A stretch of 64,000 nt of DNA. Origin: an uncultured Microbacterium sp. GTDB lineage: Bacteria > Actinomycetota > Actinomycetes > Actinomycetales > Microbacteriaceae. Below the pieces are notes generated by a model. That model searched no databases. It was given only the letters and a program-made list of their open reading frames with translations, and was not told where the DNA came from. The translations under genes and the position numbers were made by a program. This document shows, one piece after another, positions 25,099 through 33,481 of the stretch. Where the stretch lies: positions 353,134 to 417,133 of the forward strand of contig NZ_FLQR01000007.1 of assembly GCF_900078385.1 (NCBI RefSeq), in the 5' to 3' direction. How positions within the stretch are numbered: position 1 is the stretch's first letter; each line of letters opens with the position of its first letter.

Positions 25099-25466
25099 GC
25101 GACCCCCGCCGCGTGCGGGTCACCGCCGATCCGGGACCGCGGCGCGCCGGTGCCGTGACGCGCGGCATCGCCCTGCCGGACGCGCCCGTCGACGAAGCGG
25201 ATGCCGTGTTCGCCCGCGCCCTCCGCCGCACCCAGCTGCGCCTCGCACTCGGCACCGTCAGCGGGTTCGTCATCGTCGTGGTCGCCCTCTCCCTCGCGAT
25301 CGTCGCGATCCCCGGGCTCGAGGAGATCGTGCTGATCGGGGTGCCGCTGCCGTGGCTCCTGCACGCGTTCGCGTACTACCCCGTCGTGCTCGTGTTCGCC
25401 CTCCTGTACGCACGGGGCGCCGACCGGAACGAGCGTCGCTACCGGGCGCTGCGGGAGCGCGAGTGA
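25095..25466 (+). CDS. DUF485-type small membrane protein
   Basis: This 123-aa protein has two membrane helices (LGTVSGFVIVVVALSLAIV and LLHAFAYYPVVLVFALLYARGADRNERRYRAL). It occupies the position of YjcH, the DUF485 partner of acetate permease ActP. Its N-terminal 45 residues are a charged, Ala-rich cytoplasmic extension. GTG 25095 overlaps the response-regulator stop, and its own stop overlaps the symporter GTG, so all are translationally linked. Partnering with the symporter is inferred from conserved gene order. Confidence 0.75.
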   Translation: MSDPRRVRVTADPGPRRAGAVTRGIALPDAPVDEADAVFARALRRTQLRLALGTVSGFVIVVVALSLAIVAIPGLEEIVLIGVPLPWLLHAFAYYPVVLVFALLYARGADRNERRYRALRERE

Positions 25467-26920
25467 ACGCCGTCCTCGACCTCGCCGCCGTCGCGCTCGT
25501 CGTCGCGATCACCGCCCTCGTCGGCGGCTACGGCCTCCGCGTCTCGCGGACCACGAGCGACTTCTTCGTCGCATCCCGCACGGTCCGGCCGGTCTGGAAC
25601 GCGTCCGCGATCAGCGGCGAGTACCTCTCCGCCGGCACCTTCCTCGGCCTGTCCGGCCTCGTGCTGCTCGGCGGGGCCCGCGGATTCTGGTTCCCGATCG
25701 GCTACGCCGCCGGGTACCTGCTCGTCCTCGTGTTCATCGCCGCGCCCCTGCGGCGGAGCGGCGCCTACACGATCCCCGACTTCGTCGAGGCGCGGCTGGA
25801 GTCCTCCGCCGCACGTCGCGTCACGAGCGTCGCCGTCCTCGTCATCGGCTGGCTCTACATCGTGCCGCAGCTGCACGGCGCCGGGATCACGCTCGGCGTC
25901 GTCGCGGGGCTGCCGCCGTGGGTCGGCGCCGTGACGGTCGCCGTCATCGTCGCGGCGGCCGTCGCGGCGGGCGGCATGCGCGCGATCACCTATGTGCAGG
26001 CGTTCCAGTACTGGCTCAAGCTCGCGGCGCTGCTGGTCCCCGTCATCCTGATCGCCTTCGCCGTCGGCGGCGGGCCGTACGACGTCCCCGCGTCCGTCGT
26101 GTTCCCGGCCTCCGCGGGACCGGCGGAGATCGACGCCTACGAGTCGGCGTCGCTGCTGCTCGCGCTCCTCCTCGGGACCATGGGCCTGCCGCACGTGCTC
26201 GTCCGGTTCTACACGAGCCCGACGGGGGTCTCCGCCCGGCGGACGACCGTGCTCGTGATCGCCCTCGTGAGCGCCTTCTACGCCGTCTCCAGCGCGATGG
26301 GTCTGCTGGCCCGCCGCGTCGCGCCCGACCTCGCCGAGCCGGGCGTCGCGGACACCGTGGTCCTCGTGCTCCCCTCGCGCGTGTTCCCGGGGCCCCCCGG
26401 CGAGCTGCTGACGGCGCTCCTCGTCGCGGGCGCCTTCGCCGCCTTCCTCGCGACCTCCGCCGGTCTCGTCGTGTCGCTGGCCGGCGTCGTGAGTCAGGAC
26501 GTGTTCGGCGGCTCGGTGCGCTCGTTCCGGCTCTCCGCGCTGCTGTGCACGACCGTTCCGCTGCTCGTCGCCCTGCTGACGGTGCCGGCGGGCCTCGTCT
26601 CGAGCGTCGGGGTCGTGTTCGTCGTGGCGGCGTCGAGTCTGTCGCCGGCGCTCCTGCTCGGCGTCTGGTGGCGGGGCCTCACCGCGCGGGGCGCGATCGC
26701 GGGGATGACGGTGGGCGCCGTCGCGTGCGGCGTCGCGCTGCTCGTGCACAGCGCGGTCGGCGGCGTGGGCGTCGCGGCGCCGTTCCTCGCCCAGCCCGCC
26801 GCGTGGACCATCCCCCTCGCCACCGCCGTCATGGTCGCCGTCTCGCTGCTCGATCCCCGGGGCGCACCCCTGCGGACCGACCGCATCCTCGCGCGACTGC
26901 ACACGCCCGAACGAGCCTGA
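25463..26920 (+). CDS. sodium:solute symporter (ActP/MctC-like)
   Basis: This 485-aa SSS-family transporter has about thirteen helices. Family features include SDFFVASRTVRPVWNASAISGEYLSAGTFLG, FWFPIGYAAGYLLVLVFIAAPLRR, MGLPHVLVRFYTSP and AFAAFLATSAGLVVSLAG. The best match is the acetate/monocarboxylate branch. The preceding DUF485 gene and the LytS/LytTR pair support monocarboxylate uptake. GTG 25463 is fixed by the GTGA overlap. A GC-rich hairpin follows the stop. Confidence 0.87.
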   Translation: MNAVLDLAAVALVVAITALVGGYGLRVSRTTSDFFVASRTVRPVWNASAISGEYLSAGTFLGLSGLVLLGGARGFWFPIGYAAGYLLVLVFIAAPLRRSGAYTIPDFVEARLESSAARRVTSVAVLVIGWLYIVPQLHGAGITLGVVAGLPPWVGAVTVAVIVAAAVAAGGMRAITYVQAFQYWLKLAALLVPVILIAFAVGGGPYDVPASVVFPASAGPAEIDAYESASLLLALLLGTMGLPHVLVRFYTSPTGVSARRTTVLVIALVSAFYAVSSAMGLLARRVAPDLAEPGVADTVVLVLPSRVFPGPPGELLTALLVAGAFAAFLATSAGLVVSLAGVVSQDVFGGSVRSFRLSALLCTTVPLLVALLTVPAGLVSSVGVVFVVAASSLSPALLLGVWWRGLTARGAIAGMTVGAVACGVALLVHSAVGGVGVAAPFLAQPAAWTIPLATAVMVAVSLLDPRGAPLRTDRILARLHTPERA

Positions 26921-26928
26921 CCGGAGGG

Positions 26929-26945
26929 CCGGGCCGGCGGCCCGG
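26929..26945 (+). terminator. hairpin after the symporter gene
   Basis: A seven-base-pair stem CCGGGCC/GGCCCGG with loop GGC lies nine bases past the stop. It lacks a U-tract, as is common in high-GC genomes, so termination is likely but not certain. Confidence 0.45.
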
Positions 26946-27005
26946 GTGCCGGCGCGGCGGCGCCCGGGACTGGCGCACCCCGTCCGCGGCGGGGAGGATG
27001 AGACG

Positions 27006-28181
27006 ATGCGCCGCGCCGGAGTGTTCCTTGCGCTCGCGATCCTGTTGCTCGCCGGATGCGTCGCCGCACCGCCGGACGCGGCCCCGTCGGCATCCCCGTC
27101 CTCGGCGGCACCATCCCGCACGCCGACACCCCGGCCGACCCCGACGCCCACGCCCGATCCGATCGCCGCGCTCTCCCTCGAAGAGCGCGTCGGGCAGCTC
27201 TTCATCGTCGGGACGCCGGCCGGCCGGGCCGACGCGCAGACCCGCGCCGCGGTGACCGAGCGGCACATCGGCGGCGTCTTCCTGCACGGGCGTTCGCGCG
27301 GCGGCGTGACGGCGACCGCCGCCGTGGTCGCCCGCTTCACCGGTTCCGGAGCGGGCGCGGGGAGCGGCATCCCACTGTGGGTGGCGACCGATCAGGAGGG
27401 CGGTGAGGTGCAGGTCCTCCGCGGGCCGGGCTTCGACGACATGCCCTACGCGATCCGGCAGGCCGACCTCGGCCCCGCGAAGCTGCGGGACACCGCGCGG
27501 CGCTGGGGGAAGCAGCTCCGCGCGGCCGGCGTGACGCTCAACCTCGCGCCCGTCGCCGACATCGTCACGAGCCACGACACCCGCTTCGACAACCCGCCGA
27601 TCGGCGGTCTCGGCCGGCAGTACGGGTACGACAGGGCGACCGTCGTCGCGCACGCCGGCGCGTTCGCCGACGGGATGCGCGAGGCCGGCGTCCTGCCGAC
27701 CCTCAAGCACTTCCCCGGCCTCGGGCACGTGGCGGCCAACACCGACCATGCGGGCAATGTGGCCGACACGACCGTGACGGCGGACGGACCCGACGTCGCG
27801 GTGTACCGCGCGCTGCTGTCCGAGGGGCCGGCGCTCGTCATGATCGGCTTCGCCGTGTACGAGAAGATCGACGGTTCGTCGCCCGCGGTCTTCTCGGGGC
27901 GGATCGTGACCGGCATCCTGCGCGACGACCTCGGCTACGACGGCGTCGTCATCACCGACGACCTGTCCGCCGCGACGGCGGTCTCCGGCGTCGCACCCGC
28001 CGATCGGGCGGTCCGGGCCCTCGCGGCGGGGGTCGATGTGCTGCTCCTCTCCTCCGGTGCCGCGACGCTGCCGGCGATGTACGACGCGGTCCTGCAGAAG
28101 GCGCGCAGTGATCCCGCGTTCGCGAAGCGGGTCGACGAGTCCGCCCGCCGGGTCGTCGAGGCGAAGCTCGCCGGCCCGTGA
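27006..28181 (+). CDS. GH3 beta-N-acetylhexosaminidase lipoprotein (NagZ-like)
   Basis: This 391-aa secreted lipoprotein has signal MRRAGVFLALAILLLAGC with lipobox LAGC at residues 15-18. A Ser/Thr/Pro-rich spacer (about 19-50) and a GH3 domain follow. KHFPGLGHV matches the family KH(F/S)PGHG motif, and the nucleophile Asp is in VVITDDLSAA. NagZ-type enzymes remove GlcNAc from peptidoglycan fragments; surface anchoring suggests wall recycling outside the membrane. GGGGAGG lies before ATG 27006, and earlier in-frame sequence is rejected. No second GH3 C-terminal domain is present. Confidence 0.87.
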   Translation: MRRAGVFLALAILLLAGCVAAPPDAAPSASPSSAAPSRTPTPRPTPTPTPDPIAALSLEERVGQLFIVGTPAGRADAQTRAAVTERHIGGVFLHGRSRGGVTATAAVVARFTGSGAGAGSGIPLWVATDQEGGEVQVLRGPGFDDMPYAIRQADLGPAKLRDTARRWGKQLRAAGVTLNLAPVADIVTSHDTRFDNPPIGGLGRQYGYDRATVVAHAGAFADGMREAGVLPTLKHFPGLGHVAANTDHAGNVADTTVTADGPDVAVYRALLSEGPALVMIGFAVYEKIDGSSPAVFSGRIVTGILRDDLGYDGVVITDDLSAATAVSGVAPADRAVRALAAGVDVLLLSSGAATLPAMYDAVLQKARSDPAFAKRVDESARRVVEAKLAGP

Positions 28182-28198
28182 TCGGGCAGACTCGGGTG

Positions 28199-30703
28199 GT
28201 GACCTCCCCGACGGCGCTGATGGCCGGCATCCCGACCGACGCGTCGGCGGATGCCGTCTACGACGCGTTCGCCTCGTGGGCCGCGGGTCGCGGCTTCGCG
28301 CTGTACCCCGCGCAGGACGAGGCCGTCATGGAGCTCGTCTCCGGCGCGAACGTGGTCCTGTCCACCCCGACGGGAACCGGCAAGTCGCTCGTCGCGGTCG
28401 CCGCGCACGCCGCGTGCCTGGCCGCCGGCGGCCGCTCCTATTACACAGCGCCCATCAAGGCGCTCGTGAGCGAGAAGTTCTTCGCGCTCGTGGAGATCTT
28501 CGGCGCCGAGAACGTCGGGATGGTCACGGGCGACTCCTCGGTCAACCCGGACGCGCCGATCGTGTGCTGCACCGCCGAGATCCTGTCGAACCTCGCGCTG
28601 CGACTGGGCCCGGACGCACCGGTGGACCAGGTCGTCATGGACGAGTTCCACTACTACGGCGATCCGGAGCGCGGCGGGGCGTGGCAGGTGCCGCTCCTGA
28701 CGCTGCCGCGCGCGCAGTTCCTGCTCATGTCGGCGACCCTCGGCGACGTCACGGCGATCGCCGACGACCTCGCCCGCCGCACCGGACGGCCGACCGCCCT
28801 CGTCACGGGCGTCGAGCGGCCCGTGCCGCTGCACTTCTCCTACGAACGGCGACCCGTGCACGAGGTGCTCGCGGCGCTGCTGGAGAACAGCGAGTCGCCG
28901 GTGTACATCGTGCACTTCTCGCAGGCGGCCGCGCTCGAGCGGGCGCAGGCGCTGTCGAGCGTGAAGATCGCCACACGCGAGCAGCGCGACGCCATCGCGG
29001 AGGCCATCGGCGGCTTCCGCTTCACGACCGGGTTCGGCAAGACGCTGTCCCGGCTCGTGCGGTCGGGCATCGGCGTCCACCACGCCGGGATGCTGCCCCG
29101 CTACCGCCGGCTCGTGGAGACCCTCGCCCAGCGGGGCCTGCTGCGGGTGATCTGCGGCACCGACACCCTCGGCGTCGGGATCAACGTGCCGATCCGCACC
29201 GTGCTCCTCACGGCGCTGTCGAAGTTCGACGGCACGAAGATGCGGCAGCTGACGGCCCGCGAGTTCCACCAGGTGGCCGGGCGCGCGGGGCGTGCGGGGT
29301 ACGACCCGTACGGCAACGTGGTCGTGATGGCGCCGGAGTGGGAGATCGAGAACGCCGTCGCCCTCGCCAAGGCCGGCGACGACCCCGCGAAGCGCAAGAA
29401 GATCGTGCGCAAGAAGGCGCCGACGGGTGTCGTCAACTGGGGCGAGGGCTCGTTCGAGCGCCTCATCACGGCCGTCCCGGAGCCGCTCGAGCCGCGGCTG
29501 CAGCTGACCGCCGCGATGCTCATCAACGTGATCGGCCGCGGCGGCGACGTGTTCGGCAACGTCCGCTCGCTCGTCTTCGACAACCACGAGTCGCGCACCC
29601 GCCGGTACGAGCTCGCGCGGCGCGCGATCGCGATCTTCCGCACGCTGGTCACCGCCGGGATCGTCGTCGCCGACGCCGACGGCATCCGCCTCACCGTCGA
29701 TCTGCAGCCGAACTTCGCGCTCAACCAGCCGCTGTCGCCGTTCGCGCTCGCCGCGATCGGGCTGCTCTCGCCCGACGACGCCGAGACCGGCACGGGGCAC
29801 TACGCGCTCGATGTCGTCAGCGTCATCGAGGCGACGCTCGACGATCCGCGCGCCATCCTCAATCAGCAGGAGTACCTCGCGCGCGGCGAGGCCGTCGGTG
29901 CGATGAAGCGGGACGGCATCGAGTACGACGAGCGGATGGCGCTGCTCGAGGACGTCACCTACCCGAAGCCGCTCGCCGAGCTCCTGGCGCAGGCGTTCGA
30001 GGTGTTCGCGTCGAGTCAGCCGTGGGTGCGCGACTTCGAGCTGTCGCCGAAGTCGGTCGTGCGTGACATGTTCGAGCGGGCGATGTCGTTCGGCGAGTAC
30101 GTGTCGCAGTACCAGCTCGGCCGCAGCGAGGGGCTCGTGCTGCGATACCTGAGCGACGCGTACCGCGCGATCCGCCAGACGGTGCCGGCCGAAGCGCGGA
30201 CCGACGAGCTCATGGACGTCATCGAGTGGCTCGGCGAGCTGGTCCGCCAGGTCGACTCGAGCCTCGTGGACGAGTGGGAGGCGCTCGTGCACCCCGCCGA
30301 CGACCCGACGGCGCCGGTGGTGCCGCCGGCCCCGCCGTCCGTCCTGACCAACCGCCGCGCGTTCACGGTGCTCGTCCGCAACGAGCTGTTCCGCCGCGTG
30401 CAGCTCGCGGCGCGGCAGGACGACGACGCGCTCGTCGCCCTCGATCCCGACGCCGAGTGGCCCGCGGCGCTGGACGCGTACTTCGACGAGCACGACGAGA
30501 TCCTCACCGGGGGCCCGGCGCGCTCGCCGCGCCTGTGCACGATCGACGAGTCCGACGCGGCATCGGGGTTCTGGCGCGTCGAGCAGGTCATCGACGACCC
30601 GGAGAACAACCACGACTGGCGCATCCGTGCCGAGGTCGACCTGGAGGCGTCGGTGGAGTCCGGCAGCGCCGTCACCCGCGTGACCCAGGTGCTCCGCCTG
30701 TAG
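28199..30703 (+). CDS. DEAD/DEAH RNA helicase with DUF3516
   Basis: This 834-aa Ski2-like helicase, typical of Actinobacteria, has Walker A TPTGTGKS near residue 57, the DEFH box near 147 and SAT in LMSATLGD. HHAGMLPRYRRLVE is motif IV-V, and QVAGRAGRAG is motif VI. The C-terminal DUF3516 part follows from about residue 400. It may act in RNA turnover or ribosome assembly. GTG 28178 overlaps the previous stop. I prefer GTG 28199, because CAGACT lies six bases upstream (leaderless geometry) and the first seven residues of the longer form look non-conserved. Confidence 0.88.
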   Translation: MTSPTALMAGIPTDASADAVYDAFASWAAGRGFALYPAQDEAVMELVSGANVVLSTPTGTGKSLVAVAAHAACLAAGGRSYYTAPIKALVSEKFFALVEIFGAENVGMVTGDSSVNPDAPIVCCTAEILSNLALRLGPDAPVDQVVMDEFHYYGDPERGGAWQVPLLTLPRAQFLLMSATLGDVTAIADDLARRTGRPTALVTGVERPVPLHFSYERRPVHEVLAALLENSESPVYIVHFSQAAALERAQALSSVKIATREQRDAIAEAIGGFRFTTGFGKTLSRLVRSGIGVHHAGMLPRYRRLVETLAQRGLLRVICGTDTLGVGINVPIRTVLLTALSKFDGTKMRQLTAREFHQVAGRAGRAGYDPYGNVVVMAPEWEIENAVALAKAGDDPAKRKKIVRKKAPTGVVNWGEGSFERLITAVPEPLEPRLQLTAAMLINVIGRGGDVFGNVRSLVFDNHESRTRRYELARRAIAIFRTLVTAGIVVADADGIRLTVDLQPNFALNQPLSPFALAAIGLLSPDDAETGTGHYALDVVSVIEATLDDPRAILNQQEYLARGEAVGAMKRDGIEYDERMALLEDVTYPKPLAELLAQAFEVFASSQPWVRDFELSPKSVVRDMFERAMSFGEYVSQYQLGRSEGLVLRYLSDAYRAIRQTVPAEARTDELMDVIEWLGELVRQVDSSLVDEWEALVHPADDPTAPVVPPAPPSVLTNRRAFTVLVRNELFRRVQLAARQDDDALVALDPDAEWPAALDAYFDEHDEILTGGPARSPRLCTIDESDAASGFWRVEQVIDDPENNHDWRIRAEVDLEASVESGSAVTRVTQVLRL

Positions 30704-30725
30704 CCCCGCGCGGTGGGCCGCGGGG
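30704..30725 (+). terminator. hairpin after the DUF3516 helicase
   Basis: CCCCGCG (30704-30710) pairs with CGCGGGG (30719-30725) across an eight-base loop, directly after the stop codon. It abuts the GACAAT promoter box of the next gene. Confidence 0.4.
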
Positions 30726-30738
30726 GGACAATGGGGCG

Positions 30739-31275
30739 GTGACGACGTACCTCGCGTTCCTGCGTGCCATCAACCTCGGCGCGAAGCGCGTGTTCCCGAA
30801 GGGCGACATCCGACGCGTCGTCGAGAGTGCGGGCTTCGACGACGTCGACACGCACATCAACACCGGCAACGTCCGCTTCTCGAGCGGGATGCGGTCGCGT
30901 GAGCGCATCGAGGAGAAGCTCGAGCAGGCCTTCGCCGCCGACCGCGGCTTCGAGGTGCCGACCATGGTCTACACCGCCGCCGAGATCGCCGACATCGCCG
31001 CGACCGTGCAGGAGCTCGACGACGAGCATCCCGGACTCGCCCGGCACTACGTGTACCTGCTGAAGGACGAGCCGAGCCTCGATGCCCGCGCCCGTCTCGC
31101 GGCCGCCGCGAGCGACGCCGGCGAGATGATCGTCCGCGGCCGTGCCGCGCACGCGCTGCTGCGCCCCGGCTACCAGGACGGGCGCGTCGATCCGCTGGGC
31201 GCGGCCAAGCACCTCGGCGTCGCCACCAACCGCAACGCGACCGTCATCACGGCCCTCGCCGCCAAGTGGTGCTGA
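30739..31275 (+). CDS. DUF1697 domain protein
   Basis: This 178-aa soluble protein of the DUF1697 family has the conserved start TTYLAFLRAINLGAKRVFPKGDIRRVVESAGF and the TGNVRFSS motif. The family is widespread and functionally unassigned. GACAAT ends six bases before the GTG at 30739 with no separate ribosome site, which indicates a leaderless mRNA. Neighbours are two helicases with no clear functional link. Confidence 0.83.
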   Translation: MTTYLAFLRAINLGAKRVFPKGDIRRVVESAGFDDVDTHINTGNVRFSSGMRSRERIEEKLEQAFAADRGFEVPTMVYTAAEIADIAATVQELDDEHPGLARHYVYLLKDEPSLDARARLAAAASDAGEMIVRGRAAHALLRPGYQDGRVDPLGAAKHLGVATNRNATVITALAAKWC

Positions 31276-31318
31276 CGACCGGACGGCACTGTCCGCCCCC
31301 GCGACTATCGTTGTCCGG

Positions 31319-33385
31319 GTGACTGACGGCGGCTGGAGCGACGACCCGTACGCCGACGTGCCCTGGGATCCCGACGAGTTCGGACCCCCCGAGGACATCG
31401 ACGCACCCCCGCCGCCGGATCCGGCGTTCGACGGCTACGCGGCATCCGTCGCCCGCGCGACCCGAGACCACCCGGCGGGCGAGCAGCCGAGCGCGTACCG
31501 CGCGGCACCCGCCCGCACGTCCGTCGCGGCGACGGCACCCTCCGTGCTGACCCTCGAGCGGCGCGACCACCTCGGCGCCGACCCGGTCGCCGTGCTCAAA
31601 GAGGTCTTCGGCTACGACGCGTTCCGCGAGGGCCAGGACGAGATCGTCGCGCACGTCGTGGCCGGCGGCGACGCCGTCGTGCTCATGCCGACCGGTGGCG
31701 GCAAGTCGATCACCTATCAGGTGCCCGCGCTCGTCCGCCCCGGCACGGGCCTCGTCATCTCGCCGCTCATCGCGCTCATGCACGACCAGGTCGACGCGCT
31801 CATCGCGAACGGCGTCCGCGCCGCCTACCTGAACTCGACGCAGTCCTCGGGCGAGCGGGCCGGCGTCGAGCGCGCCTTCCTCGACGGGGAGCTCGACCTC
31901 CTCTACGTCGCCCCCGAGCGCCTGTCGGCATCGGCAACGACGAAGCTGCTGCAGCGCGGCACGCTCAGCGTCATCGCGATCGACGAGGCGCACTGCGTAT
32001 CGCAGTGGGGTCACGACTTCCGCCCCGACTACCTCGCCCTCGGCGACCTGGCCGAGCGCTTCCCGGGCGTGCCGCGCATGGCGCTGACGGCCACCGCGAC
32101 GCGCGCGACCCACCGCGAGCTCACCGAGCGCCTGGCGCTGCCCGACGCGAAGCACTTCGTCGCGAGCTTCGACCGCCCGAACATCCAGTACCGCATCGAG
32201 CCCAAGGTCGACCCGCGCAAGCAGCTCGTGCAGTTCATCCGCGCGCAGCCGGAGGGATCCGCCGGCATCGTCTACGCGCTGAGCCGCAAGTCGGTCGAGC
32301 AGACGGCCGACTATCTGCAGAAGCAGGGCCTCGACGCGCTGCCGTACCACGCGGGTCTGGATGCCGGCATCCGCGCCCGCAACCAGTCGCGGTTCCTCCG
32401 CGACGACGGCGTCGTCATGGTCGCCACGATCGCGTTCGGCATGGGCATCGACAAGCCCGACGTCCGGTTCGTCGCGCACATCGATCTGCCGAAGTCCGTC
32501 GAGGGCTACTACCAGGAGACCGGTCGCGCGGGGCGCGACGGCGAGCCGGCGGTCGGGTGGATGGCGTACGGCCTCGGGGATGTCGTGCAGCAGCGTCGCC
32601 TCATCGACCAGTCGCCCGGCGACCGCGCCTACAAGATGCGGATGGGCCAGCACCTCGACGCGATGCTCGCCCTGTGCGAGACGGTGGGATGCCGGCGGCA
32701 GAACCTGCTCGGCTACTTCGGGCAGGCCTCCGACCCGTGCGGTAACTGCGACACGTGCCTCGAGGCGCCGGAGACCTGGGACGGCCTCGTCGCAGCGCAG
32801 AAGCTCCTCTCCACGATCGTCCGGCTGCAGCGCGAGCGCGGCCAGTCCTTCGGCGCCGGCCACCTCATCGACATCCTGCGCGGCGCCTCGACCGAGCGCA
32901 TCCGCCAGCAGGGGCACGACAAGCTGTCCACGTACGGTCTCGGCGCCGACCTGTCCGACCAGGATTGGCGCAGCGTCATCCGGCAGCTGCTCGCCGGCGG
33001 TGTCCTCGCTGCGCAGGGCGAGTACGGCACGCTCGGCATGGGCGAGGCCGGCGCCGCCGTGCTGCGCGGGGAGAGCCCGGTGCCGCTGCGCCGCGACGTG
33101 CTCGGTCGCACCGGGAGCACGCCCCGCACCCGCAAGTCGCCGGCGTCGGATGCCGTCGCCGCGGGCGACCGCGATCTCTTCGAGGCGCTGCGCACGTGGC
33201 GCGCGTCGGCGGCGAAGGAGCAGGGCGTGCCCGCGTACATCGTCTTCGGCGACGCGACGCTGCGTGCGCTCGCCGAGCGGCGCCCCGGATCGATGGCCGA
33301 CCTCGACGGGGTCTCGGGCATCGGTGCGAAGAAGCGCGAGGCGTACGGCGAGGCCGTCCTGGCCGTGGTGGCCGCGAACGGCTGA
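31319..33385 (+). CDS. recQ: RecQ-family DNA helicase
   Basis: This 688-aa 3'-5' DNA helicase acts in recombination and repair. An acidic, low-complexity N-terminal extension (about 1-75) precedes the core. Walker A MPTGGGKS lies near 123, DEAH near 221, and SRKSVEQTADYLQ and QETGRAGRDG motifs follow. The zinc-binding RQC cysteines run from 458 to 481 (CETVGC, CGNCDTC), with a winged helix after them. A C-terminal HRDC domain spans about 618-688. GTG 31319 is preceded by TATCGT at seven bases, a near-leaderless arrangement. Confidence 0.93.
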   Translation: MTDGGWSDDPYADVPWDPDEFGPPEDIDAPPPPDPAFDGYAASVARATRDHPAGEQPSAYRAAPARTSVAATAPSVLTLERRDHLGADPVAVLKEVFGYDAFREGQDEIVAHVVAGGDAVVLMPTGGGKSITYQVPALVRPGTGLVISPLIALMHDQVDALIANGVRAAYLNSTQSSGERAGVERAFLDGELDLLYVAPERLSASATTKLLQRGTLSVIAIDEAHCVSQWGHDFRPDYLALGDLAERFPGVPRMALTATATRATHRELTERLALPDAKHFVASFDRPNIQYRIEPKVDPRKQLVQFIRAQPEGSAGIVYALSRKSVEQTADYLQKQGLDALPYHAGLDAGIRARNQSRFLRDDGVVMVATIAFGMGIDKPDVRFVAHIDLPKSVEGYYQETGRAGRDGEPAVGWMAYGLGDVVQQRRLIDQSPGDRAYKMRMGQHLDAMLALCETVGCRRQNLLGYFGQASDPCGNCDTCLEAPETWDGLVAAQKLLSTIVRLQRERGQSFGAGHLIDILRGASTERIRQQGHDKLSTYGLGADLSDQDWRSVIRQLLAGGVLAAQGEYGTLGMGEAGAAVLRGESPVPLRRDVLGRTGSTPRTRKSPASDAVAAGDRDLFEALRTWRASAAKEQGVPAYIVFGDATLRALAERRPGSMADLDGVSGIGAKKREAYGEAVLAVVAANG

Positions 33386-33447
33386 CGCCCGGCCCGTTCG
33401 CACGGTGGGCGTCCGCGGTCCCGCCTCACCGCGTCGCGCCGTCGCAT

Positions 33448-33466
33448 GGCAACCGCCGCCGTTGCC
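33448..33466. terminator. hairpin between convergent genes
   Basis: A 6-bp stem GGCAAC/GTTGCC with a seven-base loop lies in the 96-bp gap between recQ and the GNAT-GH16 gene. It could serve both directions. It has no U-tract and low confidence. Confidence 0.3.
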
Positions 33467-33481
33467 GCGGCACCCCTGTCG

